Positions 16,962 through 25,019 of a DNA stretch of 64,000 bases are shown in pieces. The position numbers were made by a program, and so were the translations under genes. Source of the DNA: Bradyrhizobium sp. cir1 (GTDB lineage Bacteria; Pseudomonadota; Alphaproteobacteria; Rhizobiales; Xanthobacteraceae); the NCBI RefSeq assembly GCF_014198245.1, contig NZ_JACIHE010000005.1:328082-392081 (forward strand). The letters are read 5' to 3'. The notes beneath the pieces are model-generated. The model did not search any database. It worked only from the letters and a program-made list of their open reading frames with translations, and was not told the origin of the DNA. How positions within the stretch are numbered: position 1 is the first letter of the stretch; the number at the start of each line of letters is the position of its first letter.

Positions 16962-18455
16962 ATGGCCGAAAAACCCAAAAAACCCCAGAAACTGAAGGCG
17001 CGCCTGCCGCGCGGGCTCGAGGATCGCGACCCTGCCGCGATCCGGGCGACGCGCGAGATGGTCGAGAAGATCCGCGCCGTCTACGAGCTCTACGGTTTCG
17101 AGCCGGTGGAGACGCCGGCGATGGAATTCACCGATGCGCTCGGCAAATTCCTGCCCGACCAGGATCGCCCGAACGAGGGCGTGTTCTCGTTCCAGGACGA
17201 CGACGAGCAGTGGATCAGCCTGCGCTACGATCTGACCGCGCCGCTCGCCCGCTACGTCGCTGAGAATTTCGATACGCTGCCAAAACCCTATCGCAGCTAC
17301 CGTGCCGGCTACGTGTTCCGCAACGAGAAGCCCGGTCCCGGCCGTTTCCGCCAGTTCATGCAGTTCGATGCCGACACGGTCGGTTCGGCGACGCCGGCGG
17401 CGGATGCCGAGATCTGCATGATGGCGGCCGACACGATGGAAGCGCTCGGGATCGCGCGCGGCTCCTATGTCGTGAAGGTCAATAACCGAAAAGTTCTCGA
17501 CGGTGTGTTGGAGTCGATTGGCCTGCGCGACGATTTCAGTCGCAAGCTGGTTGTCCTCCGAGCGATCGATAAGTTCGATCGGCTGGGCGCGGATGGAGTT
17601 CGCGCTCTGCTGGGAGACGGTCGCAAGGACGAGAGCGGCGATTTCACCAAGGGGGCAGGTCTGTCCTCCGAGGCTGCTGAGCGAGTGCTTAACTCCACGT
17701 GCCCGCAAGAGGGAACGAACGCTGAGGTTATCGCCAAGCTGAAGACGCTATCAGACACTGCTATCGGTAATGAGGGAATTGCTGAACTCGAGGCAATTGC
17801 GGATCTCGTGACAGCCGGAGGCTACGAAGGCCGGGTGCGTATCGACCCGACTGTCGTGCGCGGCCTCGAATATTACACCGGCCCCGTCTACGAGGTTGAG
17901 CTCCTGCTCGATACCAAGGACGAGAAGGGCCGCCCGGTGCGCTTTGGCTCGGTCGGCGGCGGTGGCCGCTATGACGGTCTCGTCTCGCGCTTCCGTGGCG
18001 AGCCGGTGCCGGCGACCGGTTTTTCGATCGGCGTGTCGCGGCTGCAGGCCGCGCTGACGCTGCTCGGCAAGCTCGACACGCGGCCCGAATTCGGCCCCGT
18101 CGTCGTCACTGTGTTCGATCGCGACCGCGTCGCCGACTACCAGAAGATGGTGGCAAGCTTGCGAGGTGCCGGCATCCGTGCCGAGCTCTATCTCGGCAAT
18201 CCCAAGAACATGGGCAACCAGCTCAAATATGCCGACCGCCGCAACTCACCTTGCGTCATCATTCAGGGCTCGGACGAGAAGGCGCGTGGCGAGGTGCAGA
18301 TCAAGGATCTGATCGAAGGCGCAAAGGCCGCCGCCGCGATCGCCTCCAACCAGGAATGGCGCGAGACCCGGCCGGCGCAGTTCTCGTGCAGCGAGGCCGA
18401 TCTCGTCGCCAAGGTGCGCGAGGTGCTGGCGCGCCATGACGTGAGCTGGGGCTAG
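16962..18455 (+). CDS. hisS: Histidine--tRNA ligase
   Basis: 497 residues, a class II aminoacyl-tRNA synthetase charging tRNA-His. Motif 2 is [20 protein letters not shown], the histidine-specific HisA motif is [16 protein letters not shown], and motif 3 lies in [11 protein letters not shown]. The C-terminal anticodon-binding domain follows ([17 protein letters not shown] onward). The middle, about bases 17475-17830 (residues 171-289, the insertion region), uses many more A/T-ending codons than the rest of the gene (for example CGA, GGA, GCT, CTA, TCA), as if acquired by recombination. The frame stays intact and catalytic motifs are conserved, so the enzyme should work. Confidence 0.97.
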   Translation: MAEKPKKPQKLKARLPRGLEDRDPAAIRATREMVEKIRAVYELYGFEPVETPAMEFTDALGKFLPDQDRPNEGVFSFQDDDEQWISLRYDLTAPLARYVAENFDTLPKPYRSYRAGYVFRNEKPGPGRFRQFMQFDADTVGSATPAADAEICMMAADTMEALGIARGSYVVKVNNRKVLDGVLESIGLRDDFSRKLVVLRAIDKFDRLGADGVRALLGDGRKDESGDFTKGAGLSSEAAERVLNSTCPQEGTNAEVIAKLKTLSDTAIGNEGIAELEAIADLVTAGGYEGRVRIDPTVVRGLEYYTGPVYEVELLLDTKDEKGRPVRFGSVGGGGRYDGLVSRFRGEPVPATGFSIGVSRLQAALTLLGKLDTRPEFGPVVVTVFDRDRVADYQKMVASLRGAGIRAELYLGNPKNMGNQLKYADRRNSPCVIIQGSDEKARGEVQIKDLIEGAKAAAAIASNQEWRETRPAQFSCSEADLVAKVREVLARHDVSWG

Positions 18456-18469
18456 CCATTCGCAAGCGG

Positions 18470-18505
18470 CGTCACGCCCGGGCTTGTCCCGGGCATCCAC
18501 GTCCT
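18470..18505. repeat. Short CGCCCGGGCTTGTCCCGGGCA hairpin repeat
   Basis: A GC-rich palindrome, CGCCCGGG ... CCCGGGCA, lies 15 bases after the hisS stop. Without a following T-run it is more likely a piece of an intergenic repeat than a classical terminator. Confidence 0.6.
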
Positions 18506-18573
18506 GTTTGATGCGCCCCACCATGAGCGACCGGGGTGTGCCCGGTCATCGCGAAAGCCACAGGGAGAAGACG

Positions 18574-18777
18574 ATGCCTGAGATCACCATCAGCATGGCC
18601 GAAGGCCGCACCGACGAGCAGAAGGCCGGTATGATGCGCGACATCACGCAGGCGCTGGTGAAGAATCTCGGCGTCGACGCCGATGCCGTCGTCATCCAGA
18701 TCAACGAAGCCCCGCTCCGTCACAAGATGAAGGGCGGCAAGACCTTTGTCGAGCGCGCGGCGGCGGCGAAGAAGTGA
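18574..18777 (+). CDS. 4-oxalocrotonate tautomerase family protein
   Basis: 67 residues, a typical length for the small tautomerase family. Proline follows the initiator methionine (MPEITISMAEGRTDEQK) and, after methionine removal, would be the catalytic N-terminal base. The second half (VDADAVVIQINEAPLRHKMKGGKTF) fits the family's second beta strand and loop. The ATG at 18574 has GGGAGAAG upstream. The substrate is unknown; neighbours (hisS, a thioesterase) give no pathway context. Confidence 0.88.
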   Translation: MPEITISMAEGRTDEQKAGMMRDITQALVKNLGVDADAVVIQINEAPLRHKMKGGKTFVERAAAAKK

Positions 18778-18786
18778 CGCGTTGGC

Positions 18787-18878
18787 GTCATTCCGGGGCA
18801 GCCCGTCAGGGCTGAACCCGGAATCTCGATCGACAATCTCTGGAATCCGGGTTCGTGCTTCGCACGCCCCGGAATGAC
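18787..18878. repeat. Palindromic intergenic repeat, CATTCCGGG family (copy 2)
   Basis: It opens with GTCATTCCGGGGCA and closes with CGCCCCGGAATGAC; the inner arms GAATC and GGAATCCGGG also pair. It lies between the tautomerase and thioesterase genes. Confidence 0.85.
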
Positions 18879-18889
18879 GAGCAAGCACC

Positions 18890-19294
18890 ATGGACGCACG
18901 CGACTTCATCAAAATCGGCATGAGCGCCGAGCGCACGCTGGCGGTGCCGGTGGAGCGCACGGTCGGGCATTTCGTGCCCGGCATGCCCATGGTCTATGCG
19001 ACGCCTATGATGATCCTCGAGATGGAGATGACATCGGGCGATGCGATCCGCGCCGCGCTTCAGCCGGGCTGGGTCACCGTCGGCACCGAGGTCGACATTC
19101 GCCATCTCGCAGCGGCCTTGGTCGGCGCGACGGTGCGAACCACCGCGACGGTGGTCGCGGTCGAGCGCCGCGTCATCCGCTTCGAGGTCGAGGCATTCGA
19201 GGGCACGCGCAAGCTCGGCGAGGGCCGCCACGCGCGCGGGCTCGTCAATGTCGAGATGTTCAACAAGCGGCTAGCCGCAGGCTCTAAATCGTAG
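18890..19294 (+). CDS. Hotdog-fold thioesterase, FlK (fluoroacetyl-CoA thioesterase)-like
   Basis: 134 residues. The sequence follows the FlK-like hotdog pattern: an N-terminal strand with RTLAVPVERTVGHF, the segment YATPMMILEMEMTSGDAIRAALQPGWVTVGTEVDIRHLAAAL, then GATVRTTATVVAVERRVIRFEVEAFEG and EGRHARGLVNVEMF. The Thr/Glu/His residues used for catalysis in FlK have counterparts in ATPMMILEME and EVDIRHLA. The real substrate is an unknown acyl-CoA; fluoroacetyl specificity should not be assumed. Confidence 0.82.
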   Translation: MDARDFIKIGMSAERTLAVPVERTVGHFVPGMPMVYATPMMILEMEMTSGDAIRAALQPGWVTVGTEVDIRHLAAALVGATVRTTATVVAVERRVIRFEVEAFEGTRKLGEGRHARGLVNVEMFNKRLAAGSKS

Positions 19295-19383
19295 AGTGGG
19301 CAAAGGCGCGAAGCGCCGTGCCCACCATCTCTCGAAGGGCTGTGATTGAATTGGTGGGCACGCTTCGCTTTGCCCACCCTACG
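19291..19383. repeat. Palindromic repeat, GTAGGGTGGGCAAAG family
   Basis: It opens with GTAGAGTGGGCAAAGGCGCGAAGCG and ends with CGCTTCGCTTTGCCCACCCTAC, which pair as an inverted repeat around an AT-richer loop. It overlaps the 3' end of the thioesterase gene and lies next to the end of convergent proC. Confidence 0.83.
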
Positions 19384-19391
19384 GCACCTGC

Positions 19392-20216
19392 TTACTTCGC
19401 CAATTCCTTCGATCGCTTCGTCGCGGCCGCGATCGCGCGGATCATCAGGTCGCGCAGGCCGGGCTCGCCCATCAGGACGCCGAGGGCCGCGGCCGTGGTG
19501 CCGCCGGGCGAGGTGACGTTCTGGCGCAGCGTGGCGGAGGGAAGCTCCGACTGGTGCAGCAACTCGCCGGAGCCGGCGACGGTCTCGCGCGCGAGCCTGG
19601 TCGCGAGCGCCTCGGGCAATCCCGCCTCCACGCCGGCACGGGCCAGCTCTTCGGCGAGCAGGAACACATAGGCCGGGCCCGAGCCGGAGACGGCGGTCAC
19701 CGCGTCCATCAGGCCTTCATCCTCGACCCATTCGACTGAGCCGGTGGCGCGCAGCAGCGCATCGGCCACCGCGCGCTGACCCCCGCTGACGGTCTTCGCC
19801 GCAACGGCGACGGTGATGCCGCGGCCGATCGCGGCCGGCGTGTTCGGCATCGCGCGCACCACGGCGCCGCCGCAGACCTCTTCAAGCGAGGCGATCGTGG
19901 TTCCCGCCATGATCGAGACCACCGAGGTCTTGTCGGAGACGAACGGTTTCAGCCTGGCGCCTGCCTCGCGGAACATCTGCGGCTTCACCGCGACGACCAG
20001 CGTCTCGACCTGGCCGGCCGCCGTCACATCGGGATTGAGCGCGACGCCCTTGGCGGCAAGCGCCGTGATCTCGGGCGAGAGATGCGGATCGACCACCGCG
20101 ACGCGGCGCGGGTCGAGCCCGCCCGCCAGCCATCCGGTCAGCATCGCGCCGCCCATCTTGCCGGCGCCGGCAAGCAGGATGGTGCCGGTGATGTTTTGAA
20201 GGGTGCTGTTTGCCAT
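19392..20216 (-). CDS. proC: Pyrroline-5-carboxylate reductase
   Basis: About 274 residues. ProC reduces pyrroline-5-carboxylate to proline with NAD(P)H. The Rossmann motif is ILLAGAGKMGGAMLTGW, followed by AVKPQMF, the RAMPNTPAAIGRGI loop, the C-terminal dimerisation domain DAVTAVSGSGPAYVFLL, and NVTSPGGTTAAAL, which holds the active-site threonine region. The ATG at 20216 is preferred; a GTG four codons upstream is also in frame. Upstream lies a long palindromic repeat that separates it from the YbjN gene. Confidence 0.95.
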   Translation of the reverse strand: MANSTLQNITGTILLAGAGKMGGAMLTGWLAGGLDPRRVAVVDPHLSPEITALAAKGVALNPDVTAAGQVETLVVAVKPQMFREAGARLKPFVSDKTSVVSIMAGTTIASLEEVCGGAVVRAMPNTPAAIGRGITVAVAAKTVSGGQRAVADALLRATGSVEWVEDEGLMDAVTAVSGSGPAYVFLLAEELARAGVEAGLPEALATRLARETVAGSGELLHQSELPSATLRQNVTSPGGTTAAALGVLMGEPGLRDLMIRAIAAATKRSKELAK

Positions 20217-20237
20217 CGTTGTCGCCACAAAATCCGC

Positions 20238-20395
20238 CGTCGTCCTGGCGAATGCCAGGACCCATTACCCCAAGCGGTTCTAGTGGATGGAGGGCGGAGC
20301 AACAAGGACCGCGCGATACGGCGACACCTCGCGGTATGGGTCCTGGATCGGCGCGACGACAGCGCTTCGCGCCGGCGTCGCTGGTCCAGGACGAC
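20238..20395. repeat. Long palindromic repeat, CGTCCTGGCGAATGCCAGGACCCAT family
   Basis: The left end CGTCGTCCTGGCGAATGCCAGGACCCAT and the right end ATGGGTCCTGGATCG ... GGTCCAGGACGACG are inverted copies around a central GC-rich hairpin. It lies between proC and the YbjN-like gene. Confidence 0.8.
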
Positions 20396-20445
20396 GATGA
20401 GGGGAGAGCTCTGGCTCCCTCACGCGCTGGTGGATGGAGACGTAC

Positions 20446-20946
20446 TTACGCCTCGCCCACCGTATCAAACATCGCCGCGTCCATCGCCTCGGTCGTGGTC
20501 TTGCCCGCCCACACCACGAACTGGAACGCCGGAAAGTAGCGCTCGCAGGCATGGATGGCGCCGGCGAGCATGGCCTCGCATTGCGCGGGCGAGGCGGTGA
20601 GGCCGCCCGGCAGCACCAGGGCCTGGCGGTGCATGATCATGCCGGTGTTGGTCCATAGATCGAAATGGCCGACCCACAATTGCTCGTTCACGGCGGCGAC
20701 GAGCCGCTGCACTTCGCTGCGCCGCGCGAGCGGAATCTTCATGTCGAACGCGCAGGCAAGATGCAGCGCCTCGATCTCGCCCATCCACGTGAAGGAGAGC
20801 TGGTAATCGGTCCATCGTCCCTTCGAGACAATCGTGAGCTCGTCTTCGCCGGAGCGTTCGAACGGCCAGTTGTTGTTGGCAGCGATATCCTCGACCACCG
20901 CGAGCGGGTGGTTCCTGGAATCGATAGTGCCTTCGAGCAGGGACAT
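20446..20946 (-). CDS. YbjN domain-containing protein
   Basis: 166 residues. The YbjN fold (related to type III secretion chaperones) is suggested by HPLAVVEDIAANNNWPFERSGEDELTI, the strand-rich WTDYQLSFTWMGEIEALHLACAFDMKIP, and AVNEQLWVGHFDLWTNTGMIMHRQAL. The ATG at 20946 (MSLLEGTIDSR) is preferred over a GTG 14 codons upstream. YbjN proteins have been linked to motility and stress in enterobacteria, but the biochemical role is not established. It is transcribed away from the riboswitch-controlled ribH. Confidence 0.85.
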   Translation of the reverse strand: MSLLEGTIDSRNHPLAVVEDIAANNNWPFERSGEDELTIVSKGRWTDYQLSFTWMGEIEALHLACAFDMKIPLARRSEVQRLVAAVNEQLWVGHFDLWTNTGMIMHRQALVLPGGLTASPAQCEAMLAGAIHACERYFPAFQFVVWAGKTTTEAMDAAMFDTVGEA

Positions 20947-21412
20947 GCCGTCTCGACCTCTTGCCTTCTTGTTGTCGTTGATACGCACGCGGTCGGCCCG
21001 GCACGCTCCCTCAATGTCGCTGTCGCAATCCCCTCGGGGTCGCTCTCGCGATCCCTCGGATCAGCGCGGGCCTGTCGCGGATCAAGTGATGTGATTTGCG
21101 GAATCTGCGCAACTGGGTCCGGAGTCAGTCCACAACCTCGGACTCGTTCGTCCACAGCTGATCTCCGCCACAATTCTTAACGGAGAGAACAAACCGGAAT
21201 CAGATCGACCGGCCCTAGCTGCATTCCGTGTGCCGGAGCCTCCTTGCGGGGCCGGATCGGTCCCGCCTGTTCGATGACCTACCCTGTCGAATTTTCGCAG
21301 AGTTTCGCCCTGACGTCATAGGCACATGCGTAGTACCCATAAGGAAGGTCCTTGCTGGCCGTCCCCCTGTTGGTCATAATTCGGAATAGTCCACCCATAA
21401 CGGGTGGATAAG
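20947..21412. other. Gene-free region upstream of the FMN riboswitch
   Basis: I see no coding sequence here. A six-base-pair hairpin, CCACCC-ATAAC-GGGTGG, lies at 21391-21407 just before the riboswitch core and may be part of its outer structure. The promoter for the riboswitch transcript should lie in the AT-richer stretch around 21290-21390, but no clear -35/-10 pair stands out. A small RNA cannot be excluded. Confidence 0.4.
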
Positions 21413-21576
21413 TTCTCAGGGCGGGGTGAAAGTCCCCACCGGCGGTAAGGGCCGAACGGCCCAAGCCCGCGAGCGCCTTCCCAAGGGGTCTCCTGAAAAG
21501 GATTTCTCCCGAAGGGAAGGGTCAGCAGATTCGGTGCAACTCCGAAGCCGACGGTTAAAGTCCGGATGAAAGAGAA
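21413..21576 (+). promoter_or_regulatory. FMN riboswitch (RFN element)
   Basis: The conserved RFN core is directly readable: TCAGGGCGGGGTGAAAGTCC, CCACCGGCGGT, AGCCCGCGAGCG, then GGTCAGCAGATTCGGTG and ACTCCGAAGCCGACGGTTA, ending in AGTCCGGATGAAAGAGAA. Their order and spacing match the FMN aptamer. A CGCATC/GATGCG hairpin at 21591-21607 lies between aptamer and ribH and may belong to the expression platform. Binding of FMN should turn off the downstream lumazine synthase gene. Confidence 0.97.
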
Positions 21577-21659
21577 CGGTCGGTGGCAGACGCATCGTGA
21601 GGATGCGGCTGTTTGTCGTTCCGTGTGCCCTGATTCTGGTCCTTAAACCGAGGAAAGCC

Positions 21660-22247
21660 ATGAATCAGATGTTGCAAGAACCCCAAGTCCAAACTTCCAA
21701 AGCCGAAACTTCCCAACCCAACCAAACGCCGCCGCCGGTTCCCGTGGACCCGCCGCCGGCAGTCGCGCATCCGCGCTTCGCAAAGCCGCAGCGGGTGGCC
21801 TTCGTGCAGGCCTGCTGGCACCGCGAGGTGGTCGAGGAGGCCCGCATCGCCTTCATAAGGGAAGCCGAGGCGCGCCACCTCACCCATGTCGACGTGTTCG
21901 AGGTGCCGGGCTCGTTCGAGATCCCGCTGCATGCGCAGGTGCTCGCCAAGACGCGGCGCTACACCGCGATCGTTGCGGCCGGCCTCGTCGTCGACGGCGG
22001 CATCTATCGCCACGAGTTCGTCGCCGACACCGTGATCAAGGCGCTGATGGATGTGCAGCTGCGCACCGAGGTGCCGGTGTTCTCCGCGGTGCTGACGCCG
22101 CAGCAATTCCACGAGACCGAGGTGCACTACGATTTCTTCCGCAGACACTTTGCGATCAAGGGTGTCGAGGTCGCGGCAGCCTGCGCCGAGACGTTGCTCG
22201 GCCTGGAGCGCCTGCGCGGCCAGGTCGCGGCGGGGATCGTGGGGTAG
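21660..22247 (+). CDS. ribH: 6,7-dimethyl-8-ribityllumazine synthase, RibH2 type
   Basis: 195 residues. The enzyme makes the lumazine precursor of riboflavin. Family features: RVAFVQACWHREVVEEARIAF, the segment HVDVFEVPGSFEIPLHAQVLA, AAGLVVDGGIYRHEFVADTV with the catalytic histidine, and VPVFSAVLTPQQFHE. The GGIYRHEF and VLTPQQFHE forms resemble the RibH2 branch known from Brucella and Mesorhizobium, which is controlled by an RFN element. About 40 Pro/Gln/Thr-rich residues precede the core and look disordered, an unusual extension. The ATG at 21660 has GAGGAAAG upstream. Confidence 0.94.
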   Translation: MNQMLQEPQVQTSKAETSQPNQTPPPVPVDPPPAVAHPRFAKPQRVAFVQACWHREVVEEARIAFIREAEARHLTHVDVFEVPGSFEIPLHAQVLAKTRRYTAIVAAGLVVDGGIYRHEFVADTVIKALMDVQLRTEVPVFSAVLTPQQFHETEVHYDFFRRHFAIKGVEVAAACAETLLGLERLRGQVAAGIVG

Positions 22248-22252
22248 TAGTG

Positions 22253-22355
22253 GTCATTCCGGGGCGCGCGCAGCGCGAGCCCGGAATCCATTGATCAACG
22301 CGGATCGCTGCAAGATGGATTCCGGGTTCGGCGCTACGCGCCGCCCCGGAATGAC
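22253..22355. repeat. Palindromic intergenic repeat, CATTCCGGG family (copy 3)
   Basis: It opens with GTCATTCCGGGGCGCGCG and closes with GCGCCGCCCCGGAATGAC; inner arms are GGAATCCATT and GATGGATTCC. It sits between ribH and the convergent prs gene. Confidence 0.87.
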
Positions 22356-22359
22356 AGCG

Positions 22360-23313
22360 TTAGTCGAACAGGCTCGACACCGATTCTTCCGCTGCGGTGC
22401 GCGCGATCGCATCCGAGATCAGGCTGGCGATCGGCAGGGTGCGGATGTTCGGCGCCTTGGTCACCGCTTCGGTCGGCAGGATCGAGTCGGTGATCACGAG
22501 CTCCTTCAGCTTGGAGCCCGCGATGCGGGCGGCCGCGCCGCCGGAGAGCACGCCGTGGGTGATGTAGGCGTAGACGTCCTTGGCGCCCTTGGCGATCAGC
22601 GCGTCGGCCGCATTCACCAGCGTGCCGCCGGAATCGACGATGTCGTCGACCAGGATACAGCTGTAGCCGGAGACGTCGCCGATCACGTTCATGACTTCGG
22701 ATTCACCCGGACGCTCGCGGCGCTTGTCGACGATCGCGAGCGGGGTGTTGATGCGCTTGGCGAGGCCGCGGGCGCGGGCCACGCCGCCGACGTCGGGCGA
22801 TACCACCATCACCTTGCCGAGGTCGAAACGTTCGCGGATGTCGCGCACCATCAGGGGGGCAGCGAACAAATTGTCGGTCGGGATATCGAAGAAGCCCTGG
22901 ATCTGGCCGGCATGCAGGTCGAGCGTCATGACGCGGTCGACGCCGGCATGGGTGATCAGATTGGCGACGAGCTTGGCCGAGATCGGCGTGCGCGAGCCGG
23001 AGCGGCGGTCCTGCCTGGCATAGCCGAAATAGGGGATCACTGCAGTGATGCGGCGCGCCGAGGAGCGGCGCAGCGCGTCGGTGATGATCAGCAGCTCCAT
23101 CAGATTGTCGTTCGCCGGAAACGAGGTCGACTGGATGATGAAGGCATCCGAGCCGCGGATGTTCTCCTGGACCTCGACGAAGATCTCCATGTCGGCGAAG
23201 CGCCGGACCACCGCTTTGGTCAGCGGCATGTTGAGCCCCTGCGCGATGGCCTGGGCGAGTGCCGGATTGGAGTTGCCGGCGACGAGCTTGATGGAGCCGT
23301 TCTTGGCCGACAT
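22360..23313 (-). CDS. prs: Ribose-phosphate pyrophosphokinase
   Basis: 317 residues. Prs converts ribose 5-phosphate and ATP to PRPP for nucleotide, histidine and tryptophan synthesis. Landmarks: [16 protein letters not shown] at the N-terminus, [38 protein letters not shown], the [18 protein letters not shown] segment, the flexible [11 protein letters not shown] region and the PRPP-binding loop [14 protein letters not shown]. The ATG at 23313 (MSAKNGSIK) has GGAGGAA upstream and gives the standard length; an earlier in-frame start adds 14 non-homologous residues. Confidence 0.97.
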   Translation of the reverse strand: MSAKNGSIKLVAGNSNPALAQAIAQGLNMPLTKAVVRRFADMEIFVEVQENIRGSDAFIIQSTSFPANDNLMELLIITDALRRSSARRITAVIPYFGYARQDRRSGSRTPISAKLVANLITHAGVDRVMTLDLHAGQIQGFFDIPTDNLFAAPLMVRDIRERFDLGKVMVVSPDVGGVARARGLAKRINTPLAIVDKRRERPGESEVMNVIGDVSGYSCILVDDIVDSGGTLVNAADALIAKGAKDVYAYITHGVLSGGAAARIAGSKLKELVITDSILPTEAVTKAPNIRTLPIASLISDAIARTAAEESVSSLFD

Positions 23314-23506
23314 GGACGCTTCCTCCCGCGCTTTGCTGGATACGACGTTCAACATCAGAAAATACCCACTGGGAGCACGGTTACGACGGGCGAGGAAATA
23401 TCAGGCCGGGGGCCGCAATGGCAACCCGGGATGCTACGTTTTCCCTTCGAAATCCTGAGTCGGGCCAACGGCTTGGCCGCATCTTGAACCCGTGGTTTAG
23501 CGGGGG

Positions 23507-24136
23507 TTATCGATCGGCATAGCCGAGCGCCGAGGCCGGCATGTCCGGCACCGGGCCCTCCTTGATCACGCTCGCCACCGCCGGTCCGCGCAGGCCGGGA
23601 GCCGCGCTCGGGGCATCCGGCGTCCCGTTGATCATGTTGGAAAGTCCACTGAATCCGGCCTGGGCGATCTTCCGCAGCACGAGGTCGTCGGCGGCGGCCC
23701 AGGGATCACGGGTCGCATCGCGGCCGCCCTTGGCCGAGGTCGGTTCCTCGCCGGACAGGCGCAGCGCCCGCTGCTGGTTGGCGTCGTAGACGTCCCAGAC
23801 CCAGGCAATCACGGTCTTGCCGCGCACCACCTGGGCGGAGAGGTAGCTGCGCACGCGGTAGGCGGCCGTCCCCTCGCGGGAGACCACGGACAGGCTGCGC
23901 AGCTTGGATTCGCTGTCGAGCACGCCGACCATGCGGTCGAACACCTGCGGCGGCGGCCCGTCGATGGATTCGAACGCGACCGTCGCTCCCGCGCCGGTGC
24001 TCGGTGCCATCGCATAGGAGTTGGCGGCATTGCCGCCGCCGCCGGCGCAGCCGCCAAGCGCGGTCGCTGCCGCCAGCAGGATGACCGCCAGCACGCGCGA
24101 ACCCGCGCGGCGCAAGATGGATGACGCGTCCCTCAT
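23507..24136 (-). CDS. Hypothetical lipoprotein
   Basis: 209 residues. The N-terminus is a lipoprotein signal, SRVLAVILLAAATALGGCAGG, with the lipobox LGGC and the acylated cysteine near residue 30. The mature protein contains GATVAFESIDGPPPQVFDRMVGVLDSESKLRSLSVVSREG and RVRSYLSAQVVRGKTVIAWVWDVYD, then a tail rich in Ala, Pro and Gly. I recognise no named domain; the fold looks like the LPS-assembly or DUF4410-type small periplasmic domains, but that is a guess. It lies alone between prs and pgeF. Confidence 0.72.
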   Translation of the reverse strand: MRDASSILRRAGSRVLAVILLAAATALGGCAGGGGNAANSYAMAPSTGAGATVAFESIDGPPPQVFDRMVGVLDSESKLRSLSVVSREGTAAYRVRSYLSAQVVRGKTVIAWVWDVYDANQQRALRLSGEEPTSAKGGRDATRDPWAAADDLVLRKIAQAGFSGLSNMINGTPDAPSAAPGLRGPAVASVIKEGPVPDMPASALGYADR

Positions 24137-24251
24137 TATGGAGGGCAGCGATATCGTTAAAATCGATTAAGGTCTAGGGTGGAGGCGACACAACGCACAG
24201 TCGTCGGGGCCGGGGGTACCGCCCCGGAACGACACGAGGTTGCTCTTGTGT

Positions 24252-25019
24252 TCACGCTTCGAGCGCGATGGCGTGAACGTGGCGGCCGTAATCCGGCTCC
24301 TTGCGATGCACCGAGCGGCGATAGCTGAAGAAGCGCTCGTCGGCGTAGGTGTCCAGACCAAGGTCGTCGATCATCAGGATGCCCGCGGCCTCCAGCCGCT
24401 TTCGGATGAAGCCGGCGAGATCGAACATCGCGTGTCCCTCGCGCACCGAGGGAATGAAGAACACCGCGTTGTCCGCGTCCGCTTCGATGAAGCGCGCGAC
24501 GAACTCGTTGCCGACCTCGTAGCTGTCCTGTCGAATCAACGGGCCGATCGCGGCGATGATGCCGCCGCGCGTGGCGCCGAGCTTCTCCATGGCCGTGATC
24601 GTAGATTCCAGCACGCCCGTCAGCGCGCCCTTCCAGCCGGCATGCGCACCGCCGATCACGCGGGCATTGGGATCGACGAACAGCACCGGCCCACAATCGG
24701 CGGTGGAGACGCCGAGCGCGATGCCGGGCGTCTTCGTGACCAGCGCGTCGCCCTTCGGGCGCGGTCCGCTCGGCCACGGCATTTCGGCAATGAGCACGTC
24801 GGGCGAATGGATCTGGTGTAGGCTGACGAAACGTTCAGGCGCGACGCCGACATGCTCGGCCATGCGGCGGCGGTTCTCCGCGACGAGGGCCTGGTCGTCG
24901 TTGGAGCCGAGCCCGCCGTTCAGCGCGGAATAGATGCCGCTGGAGACGCCGCCTTCACGGGTGAAGAAGGCATGGCGCAGGCCGGGCACCGCCGACAGCA
25001 GCGACGAGGCGAGAGTCAT
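24252..25019 (-). CDS. pgeF: Multicopper polyphenol oxidase / purine nucleoside phosphorylase, YfiH-PgeF family
   Basis: 255 residues. The YlmD/YfiH metal site is visible as VSLHQIHSPDVL, STADCGPVLFVD and GGAHAGWKGALTG. The C-terminal RFFSYRRSVHRKEPDYGRHVHAI is also typical. Members have been shown to be purine nucleoside phosphorylases and, in Escherichia coli, to edit cytoplasmic peptidoglycan precursors (PgeF). The ATG at 25019 overlaps the upstream stop by one base (TGATG) with GGAGGAAA before it. A much longer open frame beyond 25019 is only read-through antisense to nothing and belongs to the neighbouring gene region. Confidence 0.93.
   Translation of the reverse strand: MTLASSLLSAVPGLRHAFFTREGGVSSGIYSALNGGLGSNDDQALVAENRRRMAEHVGVAPERFVSLHQIHSPDVLIAEMPWPSGPRPKGDALVTKTPGIALGVSTADCGPVLFVDPNARVIGGAHAGWKGALTGVLESTITAMEKLGATRGGIIAAIGPLIRQDSYEVGNEFVARFIEADADNAVFFIPSVREGHAMFDLAGFIRKRLEAAGILMIDDLGLDTYADERFFSYRRSVHRKEPDYGRHVHAIALEA

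Noticed and set aside
18470..18505. Terminator of hisS
   Set aside because: The hairpin has no following T-run and matches a dispersed repeat better.
18890..19294. Specific fluoroacetyl-CoA hydrolysis by the FlK-like thioesterase
   Set aside because: Only the fold is supported; nothing in the context points to organofluorine metabolism.
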